From the NCBI GenBank assembly GCA_013791955.1, contig VMSW01000010.1, positions 186,001-250,000 of the forward strand: 64,000 nt of DNA, in the 5' to 3' direction. The notes beneath the pieces were generated by a model that saw only the letters and a program-made list of their open reading frames with translations, did no database searches and had not been told where the DNA came from. This document shows, piece after piece, positions 32,854-41,324 of the stretch. Position numbers and translations under genes: made by a program. This DNA is from Propionicimonas sp. GTDB lineage: Bacteria; Actinomycetota; Actinomycetes; Propionibacteriales; Propionibacteriaceae. Every line of letters begins with the position of its first letter. The first letter of the stretch is position 1.

Positions 32854-34553
32854 TTGGCTACTCCACTGCCCACTGAATACGCGCAGGGGATGCCGGGGAC
32901 GCATTTGGTTGGGTCTCGCACCCAGTGTGAGTAGCGGGCTGCGGTGTAGCCCTTGTCGGCGTAGTACCCGATGGTCTTGGTGTTCACCTTGACCTGGCCG
33001 TATTCCGTTGTGGTGGTTGACTCGATCACTTGGATCTTCGTGTCGCTGACCCAGCCCAGCACCAACACCACGTGGTCGCCGCTGCGGTTGAGGATGTCGC
33101 CCCGTTTGACGTCGCGGACATTCTTGAGTTTCTTGAACCACTTGCCGTCGATCATGTTGCTGGTGCCGCGTTTGTTGCCGACACCGAACACGCTAGAGAC
33201 GAAGCCAGAGCAGTCGACGCCGGCAGTTTTGGGCACCCAGCCCGCGTGGCTGCGGACGTTGCTGACGTAGACCTTTTTGGCGGTCAGCGATTTGGAGAAG
33301 CTCTTCCAGGACGCGCCCTCGGAGTGGGTCTTGTCGGTGTCGTAGCCGCCCCAAGCGTAGGGGTAGGCAGCGACTGTGGCTGAAGCCTTCTTGATCTTCT
33401 TCAGCTGCGGCGCCTGGGCCACCCATTTGCGCTGGCTCGCTGTCACGACACCAATCTTGCCGTGCTTTGCCTTCTTGTAGGTCCACTTGACCTTCGCCAT
33501 CTTCTCGGCGCGGTTGAGCACCGTTTCGATCACCTTGGCAGGCGCCCCGGCGGCGGTGAAGTTTTGGGGGGCCTGGACGTTGGCGGCCTTGGTGGTGGCC
33601 GTCTTGGCCCGGTTGTCTGGGGTGAGCTGCACGATTTGGGCCTGCTTGGTGCCGGCCCGCAGTTGGAAGACCTGGCCGTTGTAGACCGCGACCTCACGCC
33701 AGGGCGTGTAAGACGACTGTGCGGCCAGGGTGTAGCTGGCCACCAGCGCGCCGGAATCGGCAAACTTGTAGACCCAGGTGTTGTACAGCCAGGTGCCGTT
33801 GGCGGCCTGGTAGTCATCCACCACGGAGTAGTAGGTGTAGCCCTTCTCGCGATGCGACATGACCACCTGAACTGGCTGGTTGGGCACCGTGAACTTCTTC
33901 AGCAGCACGCCGCTGGCCGACTTCACCAGCAGGCTCTTGCCAGCCTGGGTGACCAGGCCGGGCCGGACGAACGAGCCAACCGGCTTGTTCAGGAAGCTGC
34001 CCTTGGTCAACACCAACTGCCCGGCCGACTCGATCTGGCCCACGAGCTGATCGCCGAAGTAGGTGATGCCGCTGACTCCCACGCCGCTAAGTGAGGCTGA
34101 GTCGGGTTCGGTGGCAGGCACTGAACCGGTGGTGGAGTAGCTGATCTCGGTGGCCTTGGTGGTGCTCATCTTCAGGCGGTGCAGGCCGCCGTCGAGGTCG
34201 AGCACCGTGATGATGTTGCCGCGAACTGCCAGATCGGCAACCGGCAGACCCGCGGGCAACTTGAGGGAGCGAAGGAACTTGCCGGCCAAGCTGTAGACGC
34301 GGACCGCGCCGACGGCATCATCGTGAACGTAGATCTTGCCGGCGTCGATCGCGAAGGTCTGTGGGCCGACGGGCTGAACCCCAGCCACCACCTTCAGCTT
34401 CGAATCGTTCACCACCACCCGGGGCGCACTAGCCGTGCCGGGCCGTACGTCCACTGTGGAAGCGGTGGTGATGGCGTCGTCAGCCGTAGCCAGCGGCGTA
34501 AAGCCGCCAAACAAGATCGCGGCAGCCGCCAAGGGTATGAGCATGCGTTTCAT
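32850..34553 (-). CDS. Secreted NlpC/P60-like hydrolase with N-terminal propeller-like domain
   Basis: A 567-aa secreted protein. Sec signal peptide at 1-24 (MKRMLIPLAAAAILFGG... ATA). Residues about 45-340 match the lipoprotein paralogues downstream: PVGPQTFAIDAGKIYVHDD, DLAVRGNIITVLDLDGGL, GISYFGDQL-type strands (here GITYFGDQLV), YTYYSVVDDY and AVYNGQVFQLRAG. The C-terminal domain has YPYAWGGYD, GVDCSGFVSSVFG (Cys about 448) and SGDHVVLVLGW (His about 494), the catalytic pair of NlpC/P60 or CHAP-like amidases. GGAGA precedes the ATG. It probably cuts a peptide or amide bond in the wall. First gene of a three-gene operon. Confidence 0.85.
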   Translation of the reverse strand: MKRMLIPLAAAAILFGGFTPLATADDAITTASTVDVRPGTASAPRVVVNDSKLKVVAGVQPVGPQTFAIDAGKIYVHDDAVGAVRVYSLAGKFLRSLKLPAGLPVADLAVRGNIITVLDLDGGLHRLKMSTTKATEISYSTTGSVPATEPDSASLSGVGVSGITYFGDQLVGQIESAGQLVLTKGSFLNKPVGSFVRPGLVTQAGKSLLVKSASGVLLKKFTVPNQPVQVVMSHREKGYTYYSVVDDYQAANGTWLYNTWVYKFADSGALVASYTLAAQSSYTPWREVAVYNGQVFQLRAGTKQAQIVQLTPDNRAKTATTKAANVQAPQNFTAAGAPAKVIETVLNRAEKMAKVKWTYKKAKHGKIGVVTASQRKWVAQAPQLKKIKKASATVAAYPYAWGGYDTDKTHSEGASWKSFSKSLTAKKVYVSNVRSHAGWVPKTAGVDCSGFVSSVFGVGNKRGTSNMIDGKWFKKLKNVRDVKRGDILNRSGDHVVLVLGWVSDTKIQVIESTTTTEYGQVKVNTKTIGYYADKGYTAARYSHWVRDPTKCVPGIPCAYSVGSGVAK

Positions 34554-34779
34554 TTGTTGTCTCCTGGGTGGGTTACGTCCCGCAGCCTAGGTCGGAAACG
34601 AGGGCATTCACCTTGGGAGCCGGGCGATATCGGCAAATTGGAGGGTTCGATGAGGGTCTAGATCGATAGCGAAAAGGTCAGCGAAACGCCGAACTGGCAA
34701 GGCGCTTCGGACTGAAATGGGAGTGCTATCAAAATCTTCGCAAATCAAAACGGCGACGGTCCCAGTATGTGAGAACACA

Positions 34780-34797
34780 GTTCTCCGGACGGAGAAC
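34780..34797. other. Inverted repeat GTTCTCCG-GA-CGGAGAAC
   Basis: A perfect 8-bp inverted repeat with a two-base centre, directly abutting the dyad repeats. The CGGAGAAC arm is joined without a gap to the AGTTGGCTGAG unit. It may be a factor-dependent terminator of the YhgE/Pip gene or a regulator site; there is no T-run. Confidence 0.5.
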
Positions 34798-34893
34798 AGT
34801 TGGCTGAGCTCGTCGAAGCCCTTTGACCCTTCGACAGGCTCAGGGATCTGGGGTCGGCTCAGGGAACCAATAAGTTGGCTGAGCTCGTCGAAG
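34798..34893. repeat. Dyad repeat cluster (TGAGC/GTCGAAG family)
   Basis: Two AGTTGGCTGAGCTCGTCGAAGCC halves flank one ACCCTTCGACAGGCTCAGGG half and a degenerate GGCTCAGGGAACC unit. It lies three bases from the YhgE/Pip stop codon. Confidence 0.88.
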
Positions 34894-34895
34894 CC

Positions 34896-36836
34896 TTAGA
34901 CCGCGAGCACTGCGGCCAGGTTGGTGGTGCGTTCGCGGGCGATGCCCACTGAGCTAGCCAGCAGGCCGAGCAGGAGCCAGCCGATGATGGTGAAGGTCGC
35001 CGTAGGCGCCCCGCCGGATTCGGTGATCACCGCGCGCACGGCGTCCAGCACCGAAGTCAGGGGTGAGAACGGACGCAGCGCAGTCAGCAAACCTGGGGAT
35101 GCCGCCACCAGGGTGGAGGCAGTGGTGACCACCGCGAACACCACTGCGACCAGGCGCCCGAAGCCGCCAGCCCAGGTGACCAGCGCGTGGTTGATCACCG
35201 CAAAGGCCACCGATGCCAGCAGCAGCACGCCAGTCACCTCGAAGGTCTTTGGCCACGACAAGCTCAGGCCGAGGTGAGCCAAAGCCCCCAGCATCACCGC
35301 CTGGGTGGCCAGCACCGCCACCCCGGGAGCCAGCGCCTCAGCGATCAACTTGCCGGTCGGCTCTGCGGAGCCAAGCAGCCCACGGGCCACCGACTTCAAC
35401 ACCACATAGGTGGCCATCGCTCCTAGCCACAAGGCGAGCACCAGCAGCAGGCTCACCCAGCCGATGTTCGGATCAGCGACCCCACCAAGGCCGTCGGTTG
35501 ACACCGGAGCGGCCACTACATCGGCGAGCTTCTCCCGCTCGGAGGTGGTGTAGCTGGGCAGCTTGTCCTTGCCTTCGGCGATGCCGTCAGCCATCTGTCG
35601 AGAGCCGTCAGCAAGCTGGGCGATGCCGTCGGTCAGATCCGGCATGCCGTTGGCCAGTTGATCGGTGCCAGCGGCTAACTCGTTGCCGCCGCTCTTCAGC
35701 TTCTTCAGACTCTTGGTGGTCGAAGCCACGTCCGGTACTGCGTCGGCCAGCTTCTCATCCAGCGTCGAGAGGCCAGCGGACAACCTGGCTGCGCCGGTGA
35801 GCAGGCTCTGTCCGGTGCGGGGGTCTTTGGTGTCCAGGCCCGCTGCGGCCGCCTTGCCGCCGACCGTTACGCCGGTGACGGCGCCGACTTGAGCACCCGC
35901 GCCCCGACCCTGCTCGAATATTGAGCAGTAGGTGGCCTGGACGGTGGGGTCAGCGCTGAAGGTCGGGCACGGAACTGCGCCTGCTGCAGCCGCGACCGCC
36001 GCAGTTTTTGCAGAGTCGACTGCGGTGGGGTTGGAGCCGAGTTGGTCCATCTGGGTCTGGTAGGTCTTTAGGCCGCCACTGATGCCCGCGGCACCCTGGC
36101 TGAGCTGGGTAACCCCAGCGGACAACTCCACCTGTTGCGGCAGCGCGGCAATGGTCTGATCGGCCAACTTGTTCACCCCGGTGACGTACTGGGAGGTGCC
36201 ATTGGCCAACTTGCGGGTATCGGCTGGCATCGTGGACGTCTTGGAACTCAGCACCTCCAGGCCGTCAGCGAGCTGATCGGCGCCGTCGGCCATGGTGGTG
36301 AACTGATCGCCCATGTCATTGAAGCCGAGGTAAATCTGGTCGAGGTAGCCCGAGGTCAGGGTCTCATTCAGCGAGTTGGTGGCTGCCAGTGCGACCGCCC
36401 TGCCCAAGGTGGCATCAGCCACGCCAGCCACTGGCGACGTGGACAGCTGAATAGTGGCCCGCTGGGCCTCATTGGCTTCTTCGGCATAGGAGGTAGCTGC
36501 GGCCGAGAAGTTCTCTGGAATGATCACCATCGCCGCATAGGCGCCAGTGGCCAGCCCGGCGCGGGCGTTGGCCTCGCTATCGAGGGTCCAGGTGAGGTTC
36601 TGGACGCGATCGGAATCGACCAAATTGGCAGTGAGCTGACGCCCTAACGGAATGTATTTGCCGTCGATCGTCACCGGATCGTCGAGGTTTACCACTGCGG
36701 CTTTGACGGTATGCAGTCGAGCATCGGTGTTTAGCCCGGCGATGAGAAACCCGCCCGCAATCAGCAGCGGCACCAGCACCAGGCCAAGCAGGCTCCACCA
36801 GTGGGCTGGGGTCGAGTTCGTCCGTTCGACGTTCAT
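34896..36836 (-). CDS. YhgE/Pip family membrane protein
   Basis: A 646-aa protein with one N-terminal TM (residues 15-35), a large extracytoplasmic region and about five C-terminal TMs from residue 470. The YhgE N-terminal domain shows KAAVVNLDDPV and LATGAYAAMVIIPENFSAA. The middle carries coiled repeats with many DGADQLADGLEVL, SAGVTQLSQGAAGISGGL and DGIAQLADGSRQMADGI segments (landmarks), typical of Pip. Pip is a phage-infection protein; other members associate with type VII secretion or drug export. Its ATG overlaps the MMPL stop (ATGA), so the two form one operon under the TetR gene. Confidence 0.88.
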   Translation of the reverse strand: MNVERTNSTPAHWWSLLGLVLVPLLIAGGFLIAGLNTDARLHTVKAAVVNLDDPVTIDGKYIPLGRQLTANLVDSDRVQNLTWTLDSEANARAGLATGAYAAMVIIPENFSAAATSYAEEANEAQRATIQLSTSPVAGVADATLGRAVALAATNSLNETLTSGYLDQIYLGFNDMGDQFTTMADGADQLADGLEVLSSKTSTMPADTRKLANGTSQYVTGVNKLADQTIAALPQQVELSAGVTQLSQGAAGISGGLKTYQTQMDQLGSNPTAVDSAKTAAVAAAAGAVPCPTFSADPTVQATYCSIFEQGRGAGAQVGAVTGVTVGGKAAAAGLDTKDPRTGQSLLTGAARLSAGLSTLDEKLADAVPDVASTTKSLKKLKSGGNELAAGTDQLANGMPDLTDGIAQLADGSRQMADGIAEGKDKLPSYTTSEREKLADVVAAPVSTDGLGGVADPNIGWVSLLLVLALWLGAMATYVVLKSVARGLLGSAEPTGKLIAEALAPGVAVLATQAVMLGALAHLGLSLSWPKTFEVTGVLLLASVAFAVINHALVTWAGGFGRLVAVVFAVVTTASTLVAASPGLLTALRPFSPLTSVLDAVRAVITESGGAPTATFTIIGWLLLGLLASSVGIARERTTNLAAVLAV

Positions 36837-39550
36837 CGGGTTGCTCCTTCCAGGGCGAGGTGCGAAGGCAGTCGCAAGACTTGATAAGGACCGGTGAGTT
36901 CGGCCAGTAGCGGCGAGGCGGGCAGGACGCCCAGCACCCAGGTGACCGGTTCGCCAGCAGCGGGGGCTTCCATCGCCCGGCGCAACGAGCGTTCCTGCAC
37001 ATCGCTGAGTTCGTCGGCGGCATCAACGAAGACCACGCCACCGCGCTGTTTGCGCAGCACCCGACCGAAGTGCGGCACGGTTGGCCCCAGCACGGGCACC
37101 AGATTCCGCAGCACCGGCGCCTCTTCTGGCAGCACCAGACCAAGGGTCTTCAGCTTTCCGTCGGTGAGCTTCAGTCGGCCGGCCAGGGCCAACAGCAGGA
37201 CGCGGCGCTGCGCGGGCTCGGCTTCGACCACCAACAGTCCGCCCTTGGGCAGGCGCACCGAAACGTCGCTGAAGAGCAGCCGACCAGCGTGGCTGGCACT
37301 GAGCCCTTCGGCGATGATCGCCGAATCATCGCCAGCTGCGGGCCACTGCGCCAGCTTCAGCTGGCGAGTCAGTGATTCGCCTTCGATGTCGAGGGAAGGC
37401 AGGACGCGATCGAGCCACTTGGGTAACCACCAGGCGTGATGCCCGAGCAGTTTCATCACCGCTGGCACCAGGGTCATGCGAACTACGAAGGCGTCCAGCA
37501 CCACACCGATAGCCAAGGCGAAGGCGACCGGCTTGATTGCGCCCTGACCTTGGGGGACGAAGAACGCGAAGACCCCGAACATGATTAACCCGGCTGCCAG
37601 CACCACTTTGGCCGAGTGGGTGAAGCCGTCCTCGACCGAGCGTTCGGTGTTGCCATGGACGAACTCCTCCCGCATTCGCGACACCAGGAAGACCTCGTAA
37701 TCCATGGCCAGCCCGAAAAGGATGCCCATCAAGATGATCGGTAGGAAACTGATCACTGGCCCGGGCTCGGGCAGGTTGATCACCTCGCGGGCCCAGCCGT
37801 AGTTGAACACGATCGTGGTGGCACCGAAGGCGCCGCCGACGCTCAGCAGGTAGCCCAGGGCGGCCTTGATCGGCACCCAGATGGACCGGAAGACCATGGT
37901 CAGCAAGATCAGCGAAAGCCCGACGACGAAGATGCCGAAAGGCAGCAGAGCGTTGCGCAACTGATCGGTCACATCAATGCTGATCGCGGTGAACCCGGTC
38001 ACCGCAGTGGCCACCCCCCATCGCTGCTTCCAGGACTGCTGATGATCGCGCAGGAGCTGCACCAACTCCGCGGTGGCCGGATCGTCGGGGGCGGTGGTTG
38101 GAATCACCTGAACCATGCCGGTGTCGGCATTGGCGTTCGGGACCGACGCCGCCACCAAGGCCACTCCGGGCAGCGTCTCGATCTCGTCGCGCAGGCCGTC
38201 CATGATCTCCATCGGATCGTCAGATTCGACAATGTCTACGGTCACGATGAGGGGGCCGTTGTAGCCAACCCCGAAGATCCGGCTGATCTCGTCGGCGGTG
38301 GCGCGGTCTTGGGTGCCGGGCAACGAGCGTCCCGAAGTGGGTAGTGCCAGAAATAGATCTTTGGTGGGGAACGCCAGCGCGCCTAGCCCGGCCAACACCA
38401 CCACGATGGTCAGTACCGGCACCTTCGTCACCACTGCAACCCACCAAGCCCAAGGATTGAACCGGACGGCCGGGGCGGCGGCCTTTTCGGCACCAGCCAA
38501 TCGGGCGGCGGCTTTCCGGGAGCGGCGCGGTTTGGGTCGCAGGCGCTCACCAGCGAAGCCCATTAAGGCGGGCAGCAGTGTGAGGGCGAGCAAGACTTCT
38601 AGGCCGACGGCAACTGCGGCGAAGACCCCCATCATCGTCAAGAAGGGGATGTTGGGGATGCTCAGCCCGACCAGGGCGATGATCACTGTCAAGCCAGCGA
38701 ACACCACCGCAGAGCCAGCGGTGCCGACAGCACGGGCGGCCGATTCCTCAACGTCCACGCCGCTGCTGAGCTGGTCACGGTGCCGGGAGATGATGAACAG
38801 CGCGTAGTCGATGCCGACGGCCAGCCCGAGCATGATCGCCAGCATCAGGGTGGTCGAACTGATCTCCAGCACCCCGCTGGCGATTTGGATGATCATCACC
38901 GCCAGGCCGACGCCAGCTATCGCGCTGCCGACCGGCATCATCGAGGCCACCAACGAGCCGAGGGTCAACACCAACACAATGACGGCCACGCCAAGCCCGG
39001 CGGCCTCGGTGATGCTCAGGTGGGGCAGGTGGACGCTGTAGATCTCACCGCCGATTAGCGCCTTGGCGCCGGGTAGGGCCTCGCTGAGCGATTCAGCAGT
39101 AGCGGTGAGTTCTTCGCGTTGCGCCTCGGAGACGGTTGAGACCGTACCTTCGACCCGGACGGTGACTCGGCCGCTGCGGCCGTCAGCACTTATCAGGCCG
39201 TCCACATGCTCGCTGTAGGGGCCAACGGTGCCGTTGACGTAGGGCAGTGCATCGAACTTGTCGAGCCAGCCCTTGACCTTGTTGGTGACCTCTTCGTCCT
39301 CCAGCTTCTGGCCTTCAGGCACGGTGATCAACACGGTGGCGGTGTAGTCGGCCGCCTCGGGAAAGGTCACCTTCAACTGTTTGAGCGAGATCGTGGATTC
39401 AGCACCGGGAATGGTGAAGGAGTCGTTGTACTGCCCGCCGAAGGCGAGGGTGAGGCCGGCAAACACCGTCAGGATGATCAGCCAGGCCGCCAGCACGCGG
39501 CCGCGGCGCCGGTAGGATGCGCGTCCGATGCGATAGAGAAACGACGACAC
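36833..39550 (-). CDS. MMPL/RND transporter with C-terminal degenerate ABC-ATPase-like domain
   Basis: A 905-aa protein. Residues 1-725 are a complete MMPL transporter: TM1 near 20-38, an extracytoplasmic domain, TMs 2-6, a second domain at about 400-540 and TMs 7-12, ending PSLDIEGE. Residues about 745-905 look like a shrunken ABC nucleotide-binding domain: AGRLLFSDVSVRLPKGG, then VEAEPAQRRVLLLALAGRL where Walker A (GxxGxGK) should be, and GGVVFVDAADELSD at the Walker B place. The P-loop glycines and lysine are absent, and no LSGGQ is seen, so ATP hydrolysis is unlikely. MMPL proteins export lipids or drugs by proton motive force. Controlled by the divergent TetR. Confidence 0.86.
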   Translation of the reverse strand: MSSFLYRIGRASYRRRGRVLAAWLIILTVFAGLTLAFGGQYNDSFTIPGAESTISLKQLKVTFPEAADYTATVLITVPEGQKLEDEEVTNKVKGWLDKFDALPYVNGTVGPYSEHVDGLISADGRSGRVTVRVEGTVSTVSEAQREELTATAESLSEALPGAKALIGGEIYSVHLPHLSITEAAGLGVAVIVLVLTLGSLVASMMPVGSAIAGVGLAVMIIQIASGVLEISSTTLMLAIMLGLAVGIDYALFIISRHRDQLSSGVDVEESAARAVGTAGSAVVFAGLTVIIALVGLSIPNIPFLTMMGVFAAVAVGLEVLLALTLLPALMGFAGERLRPKPRRSRKAAARLAGAEKAAAPAVRFNPWAWWVAVVTKVPVLTIVVVLAGLGALAFPTKDLFLALPTSGRSLPGTQDRATADEISRIFGVGYNGPLIVTVDIVESDDPMEIMDGLRDEIETLPGVALVAASVPNANADTGMVQVIPTTAPDDPATAELVQLLRDHQQSWKQRWGVATAVTGFTAISIDVTDQLRNALLPFGIFVVGLSLILLTMVFRSIWVPIKAALGYLLSVGGAFGATTIVFNYGWAREVINLPEPGPVISFLPIILMGILFGLAMDYEVFLVSRMREEFVHGNTERSVEDGFTHSAKVVLAAGLIMFGVFAFFVPQGQGAIKPVAFALAIGVVLDAFVVRMTLVPAVMKLLGHHAWWLPKWLDRVLPSLDIEGESLTRQLKLAQWPAAGDDSAIIAEGLSASHAGRLLFSDVSVRLPKGGLLVVEAEPAQRRVLLLALAGRLKLTDGKLKTLGLVLPEEAPVLRNLVPVLGPTVPHFGRVLRKQRGGVVFVDAADELSDVQERSLRRAMEAPAAGEPVTWVLGVLPASPLLAELTGPYQVLRLPSHLALEGATR

Positions 39551-39616
39551 GATTCAGTACCTTCCCGAGGTAGCTTCCGAGCCTGGTGAGGTGTTCAGTG
39601 GTGACTGACCAGGATC

Positions 39617-39632
39617 GATACAGTACTGTATC
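39617..39632. promoter_or_regulatory. Putative TetR operator, copy 1
   Basis: GATACAGTACTGTATC, a perfect 16-bp palindrome between the divergent MMPL and TetR genes. The half-site GATACA recurs in copy 2 one base away. Confidence 0.8.
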
Positions 39633-39633
39633 C

Positions 39634-39649
39634 GATACAGTCATGTATC
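39634..39649. promoter_or_regulatory. Putative TetR operator, copy 2
   Basis: GATACA-GTCA-TGTATC, with 6-bp arms and a 4-base centre, 17 bases start-to-start from copy 1, so two dimers could bind overlapping faces of the DNA. It ends 28 bases before the TetR start codon. Confidence 0.78.
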
Positions 39650-39677
39650 CAAACCGATGCCGTGAGGGAATGTACCC

Positions 39678-40301
39678 ATGTCAGCCGAAGTCAGCACTCG
39701 TCGCCAGCTAACCCGCGACCGCCTGATGGCCGCGGCAATGGTTCTCTTCGCCGAACGCAGCGTCCAGGCTGCCAGCGTCGAGGAGATCTGCGAGCGGGCG
39801 GGCTTCACCCGGGGCGCTTTTTACAGCAACTTCGAATCGAAGGAGGAGCTGTGCCTGGAAATCGTCCGCCAACGCGGCGAGCAATTGGTGCTCACGACTC
39901 AGGAGGCTTTGGCCGCCATCCCCGAAGCCGGACTGACCCAGAACACCCTGGACGAAGTGCTGGCCAAAATCTTGGTGCTCTTCGATGCCGGCTTTTCGCT
40001 GGACGAGCACTGGGTGCTGATTCGCGGCGAGTTGCGGTTGTACTCCTACCGCATGCCGGGTTTCCGTCCGGCGTTGCTCGAAGTTGAGCGCCGTGCCACT
40101 GAGCTGGCCCTGGCGGCGATCAGTGAGACCCTGACGCGACAGGGGGCCACGCTCCGAATCCCCCTGGCTGAGTTGATGCCCGTCATGGACGCTTACTGTG
40201 AGCGTGCTCGAATGAACGAGATTCTCACTGGCAGCCCGATTGGTGGCTGGCGTCAGGGGTTGGAGCACCTTTTGCGGGCCTTGGTAGTGCTGCCCGCCTG
40301 A
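39678..40301 (+). CDS. TetR-family regulator of the MMPL-YhgE operon
   Basis: A 207-aa TetR protein. The HTH lies at residues 10-55: TRDRLMAAAMVLFAERSVQAASVEEICERAGFTRGAFYSNFESKEELCLEI, seen here by its landmarks VEEICERAGFTRGAFYSNF. FYSNFxSKEEL is typical of the AcrR/MMPL-linked branch. The rest is an alpha-helical ligand domain. It is divergent from the MMPL gene across 127 bases that carry two GATACA-type operators. It probably represses both transcripts until a lipophilic ligand binds. Confidence 0.88.
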   Translation: MSAEVSTRRQLTRDRLMAAAMVLFAERSVQAASVEEICERAGFTRGAFYSNFESKEELCLEIVRQRGEQLVLTTQEALAAIPEAGLTQNTLDEVLAKILVLFDAGFSLDEHWVLIRGELRLYSYRMPGFRPALLEVERRATELALAAISETLTRQGATLRIPLAELMPVMDAYCERARMNEILTGSPIGGWRQGLEHLLRALVVLPA

Positions 40302-40346
40302 AACACCGCCCCACCGGCCTAGTCAGGGTGGGGTTAGGCTCAAGAC

Positions 40347-41324
40347 ATGAGCCCTGCAAGTGGTGTGAACGCCAACCTAGCCAACTCGAAGCTGTCGGTG
40401 GTCGGTGCCGGATCGGTTGGCACCTCCATTGCCTATGCTGCCCTGATTCGCGGTTCCGCACGCCAGATCGCGCTCTACGACATCGATGCCAAGAAGGTTG
40501 AGGCTGAAGCCCACGACCTGGCCCATGGCACCCAGTTCACCCCCACCTCGATGGTCACCGGCGGTGCGGACATCAGCGTGGTCGCAGATTCCTCGGTGAT
40601 CATCATCACTGCCGGTGCCCGCCAGAAGCCGGGCCAGACCCGGCTGGAGTTGGCCGGGGTGAACGCCAAGATCATGACCACCCTGATTCCCCAACTCCTT
40701 GAGCAGGCGCCGAACGCGGTGCTGGTGCTGGTAACCAACCCCTGCGACGTGCTCACCGTGGTTGCCCAACAGGTCAGCGGGCTCCCCGCGGGACGGGTCG
40801 TTTCCACCGGCACGCTGCTGGACACTTCCCGGCTGCGGTGGGCGATCGCGCAGCGCGCCTCAGTGGCGCTTTCCAACGTGCACGCGGCAATGTTCGGCGA
40901 ACACGGCGACTCCGAGTTCCCGATTTGGTCATCAGCGGCGATCTCCCAGATCCCGATTCGGCAGTGGACTGACGGCGCCGGCCAGCGCATCTTCACCGAA
41001 GAGGTGTTGGCGCAGATCGCCTACGACACCGTCCATGCGGCCTACCAGATCATTGAAGGCAAAGGCGCAACCAACTATGCGATTGGCTTAGCTGGGGCCA
41101 CCCTGGTTGAAGCAATGCTGGGTGAGCAGCGCAAAATCTGGCCAGTCTCCAGCGTGCTCACCGACTACCGCGGCATCTCGGGCATCGCGCTTTCGGTGCC
41201 CAGTCTGGTCGGGCCGTTGGGTGTCGAGCAGGTCTTCGAATACCCGATGGACGCCCACGAGATCACCATGCTGAACAAATCTGCCGATGCGATCCGCCAC
41301 ACGCTGGCGGCGATCGGCTACTGA
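40347..41324 (+). CDS. ldh: L-lactate dehydrogenase
   Basis: A 325-aa NAD-dependent enzyme reducing pyruvate to L-lactate. The Rossmann motif is [14 protein letters not shown] near residue 18, Asp after beta-2 is in YDIDAKK, the mobile loop has ARQKPGQTR with catalytic Arg, VTNPCDVLT follows, and GEHGDSEF carries the catalytic His. The arginine that selects lactate over malate is in [13 protein letters not shown] short N-terminal extension of about 12 residues is unusual but harmless. It converges with the hydrolase gene; the coding ends overlap by seven bases. Confidence 0.94.
   Translation: MSPASGVNANLANSKLSVVGAGSVGTSIAYAALIRGSARQIALYDIDAKKVEAEAHDLAHGTQFTPTSMVTGGADISVVADSSVIIITAGARQKPGQTRLELAGVNAKIMTTLIPQLLEQAPNAVLVLVTNPCDVLTVVAQQVSGLPAGRVVSTGTLLDTSRLRWAIAQRASVALSNVHAAMFGEHGDSEFPIWSSAAISQIPIRQWTDGAGQRIFTEEVLAQIAYDTVHAAYQIIEGKGATNYAIGLAGATLVEAMLGEQRKIWPVSSVLTDYRGISGIALSVPSLVGPLGVEQVFEYPMDAHEITMLNKSADAIRHTLAAIGY

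Larger units (their letters stand above)
34554..34895. other. Intergenic region with hairpin and repeats
   Basis: No gene is seen. The right part (34798-34893) consists of dyad repeats at the 3' end of the YhgE/Pip gene. The middle holds the inverted repeat at 34780-34797. The left part must contain the promoter of the NlpC/P60 operon. Confidence 0.6.

Noticed and set aside
31963..33141. 392-aa reading of lipoprotein B with an N-terminal extension
   Set aside because: The first 96 residues are a shadow of the NlpC/P60 gene; the GTG at 32853 gives a proper lipoprotein signal and a GTGA overlap.
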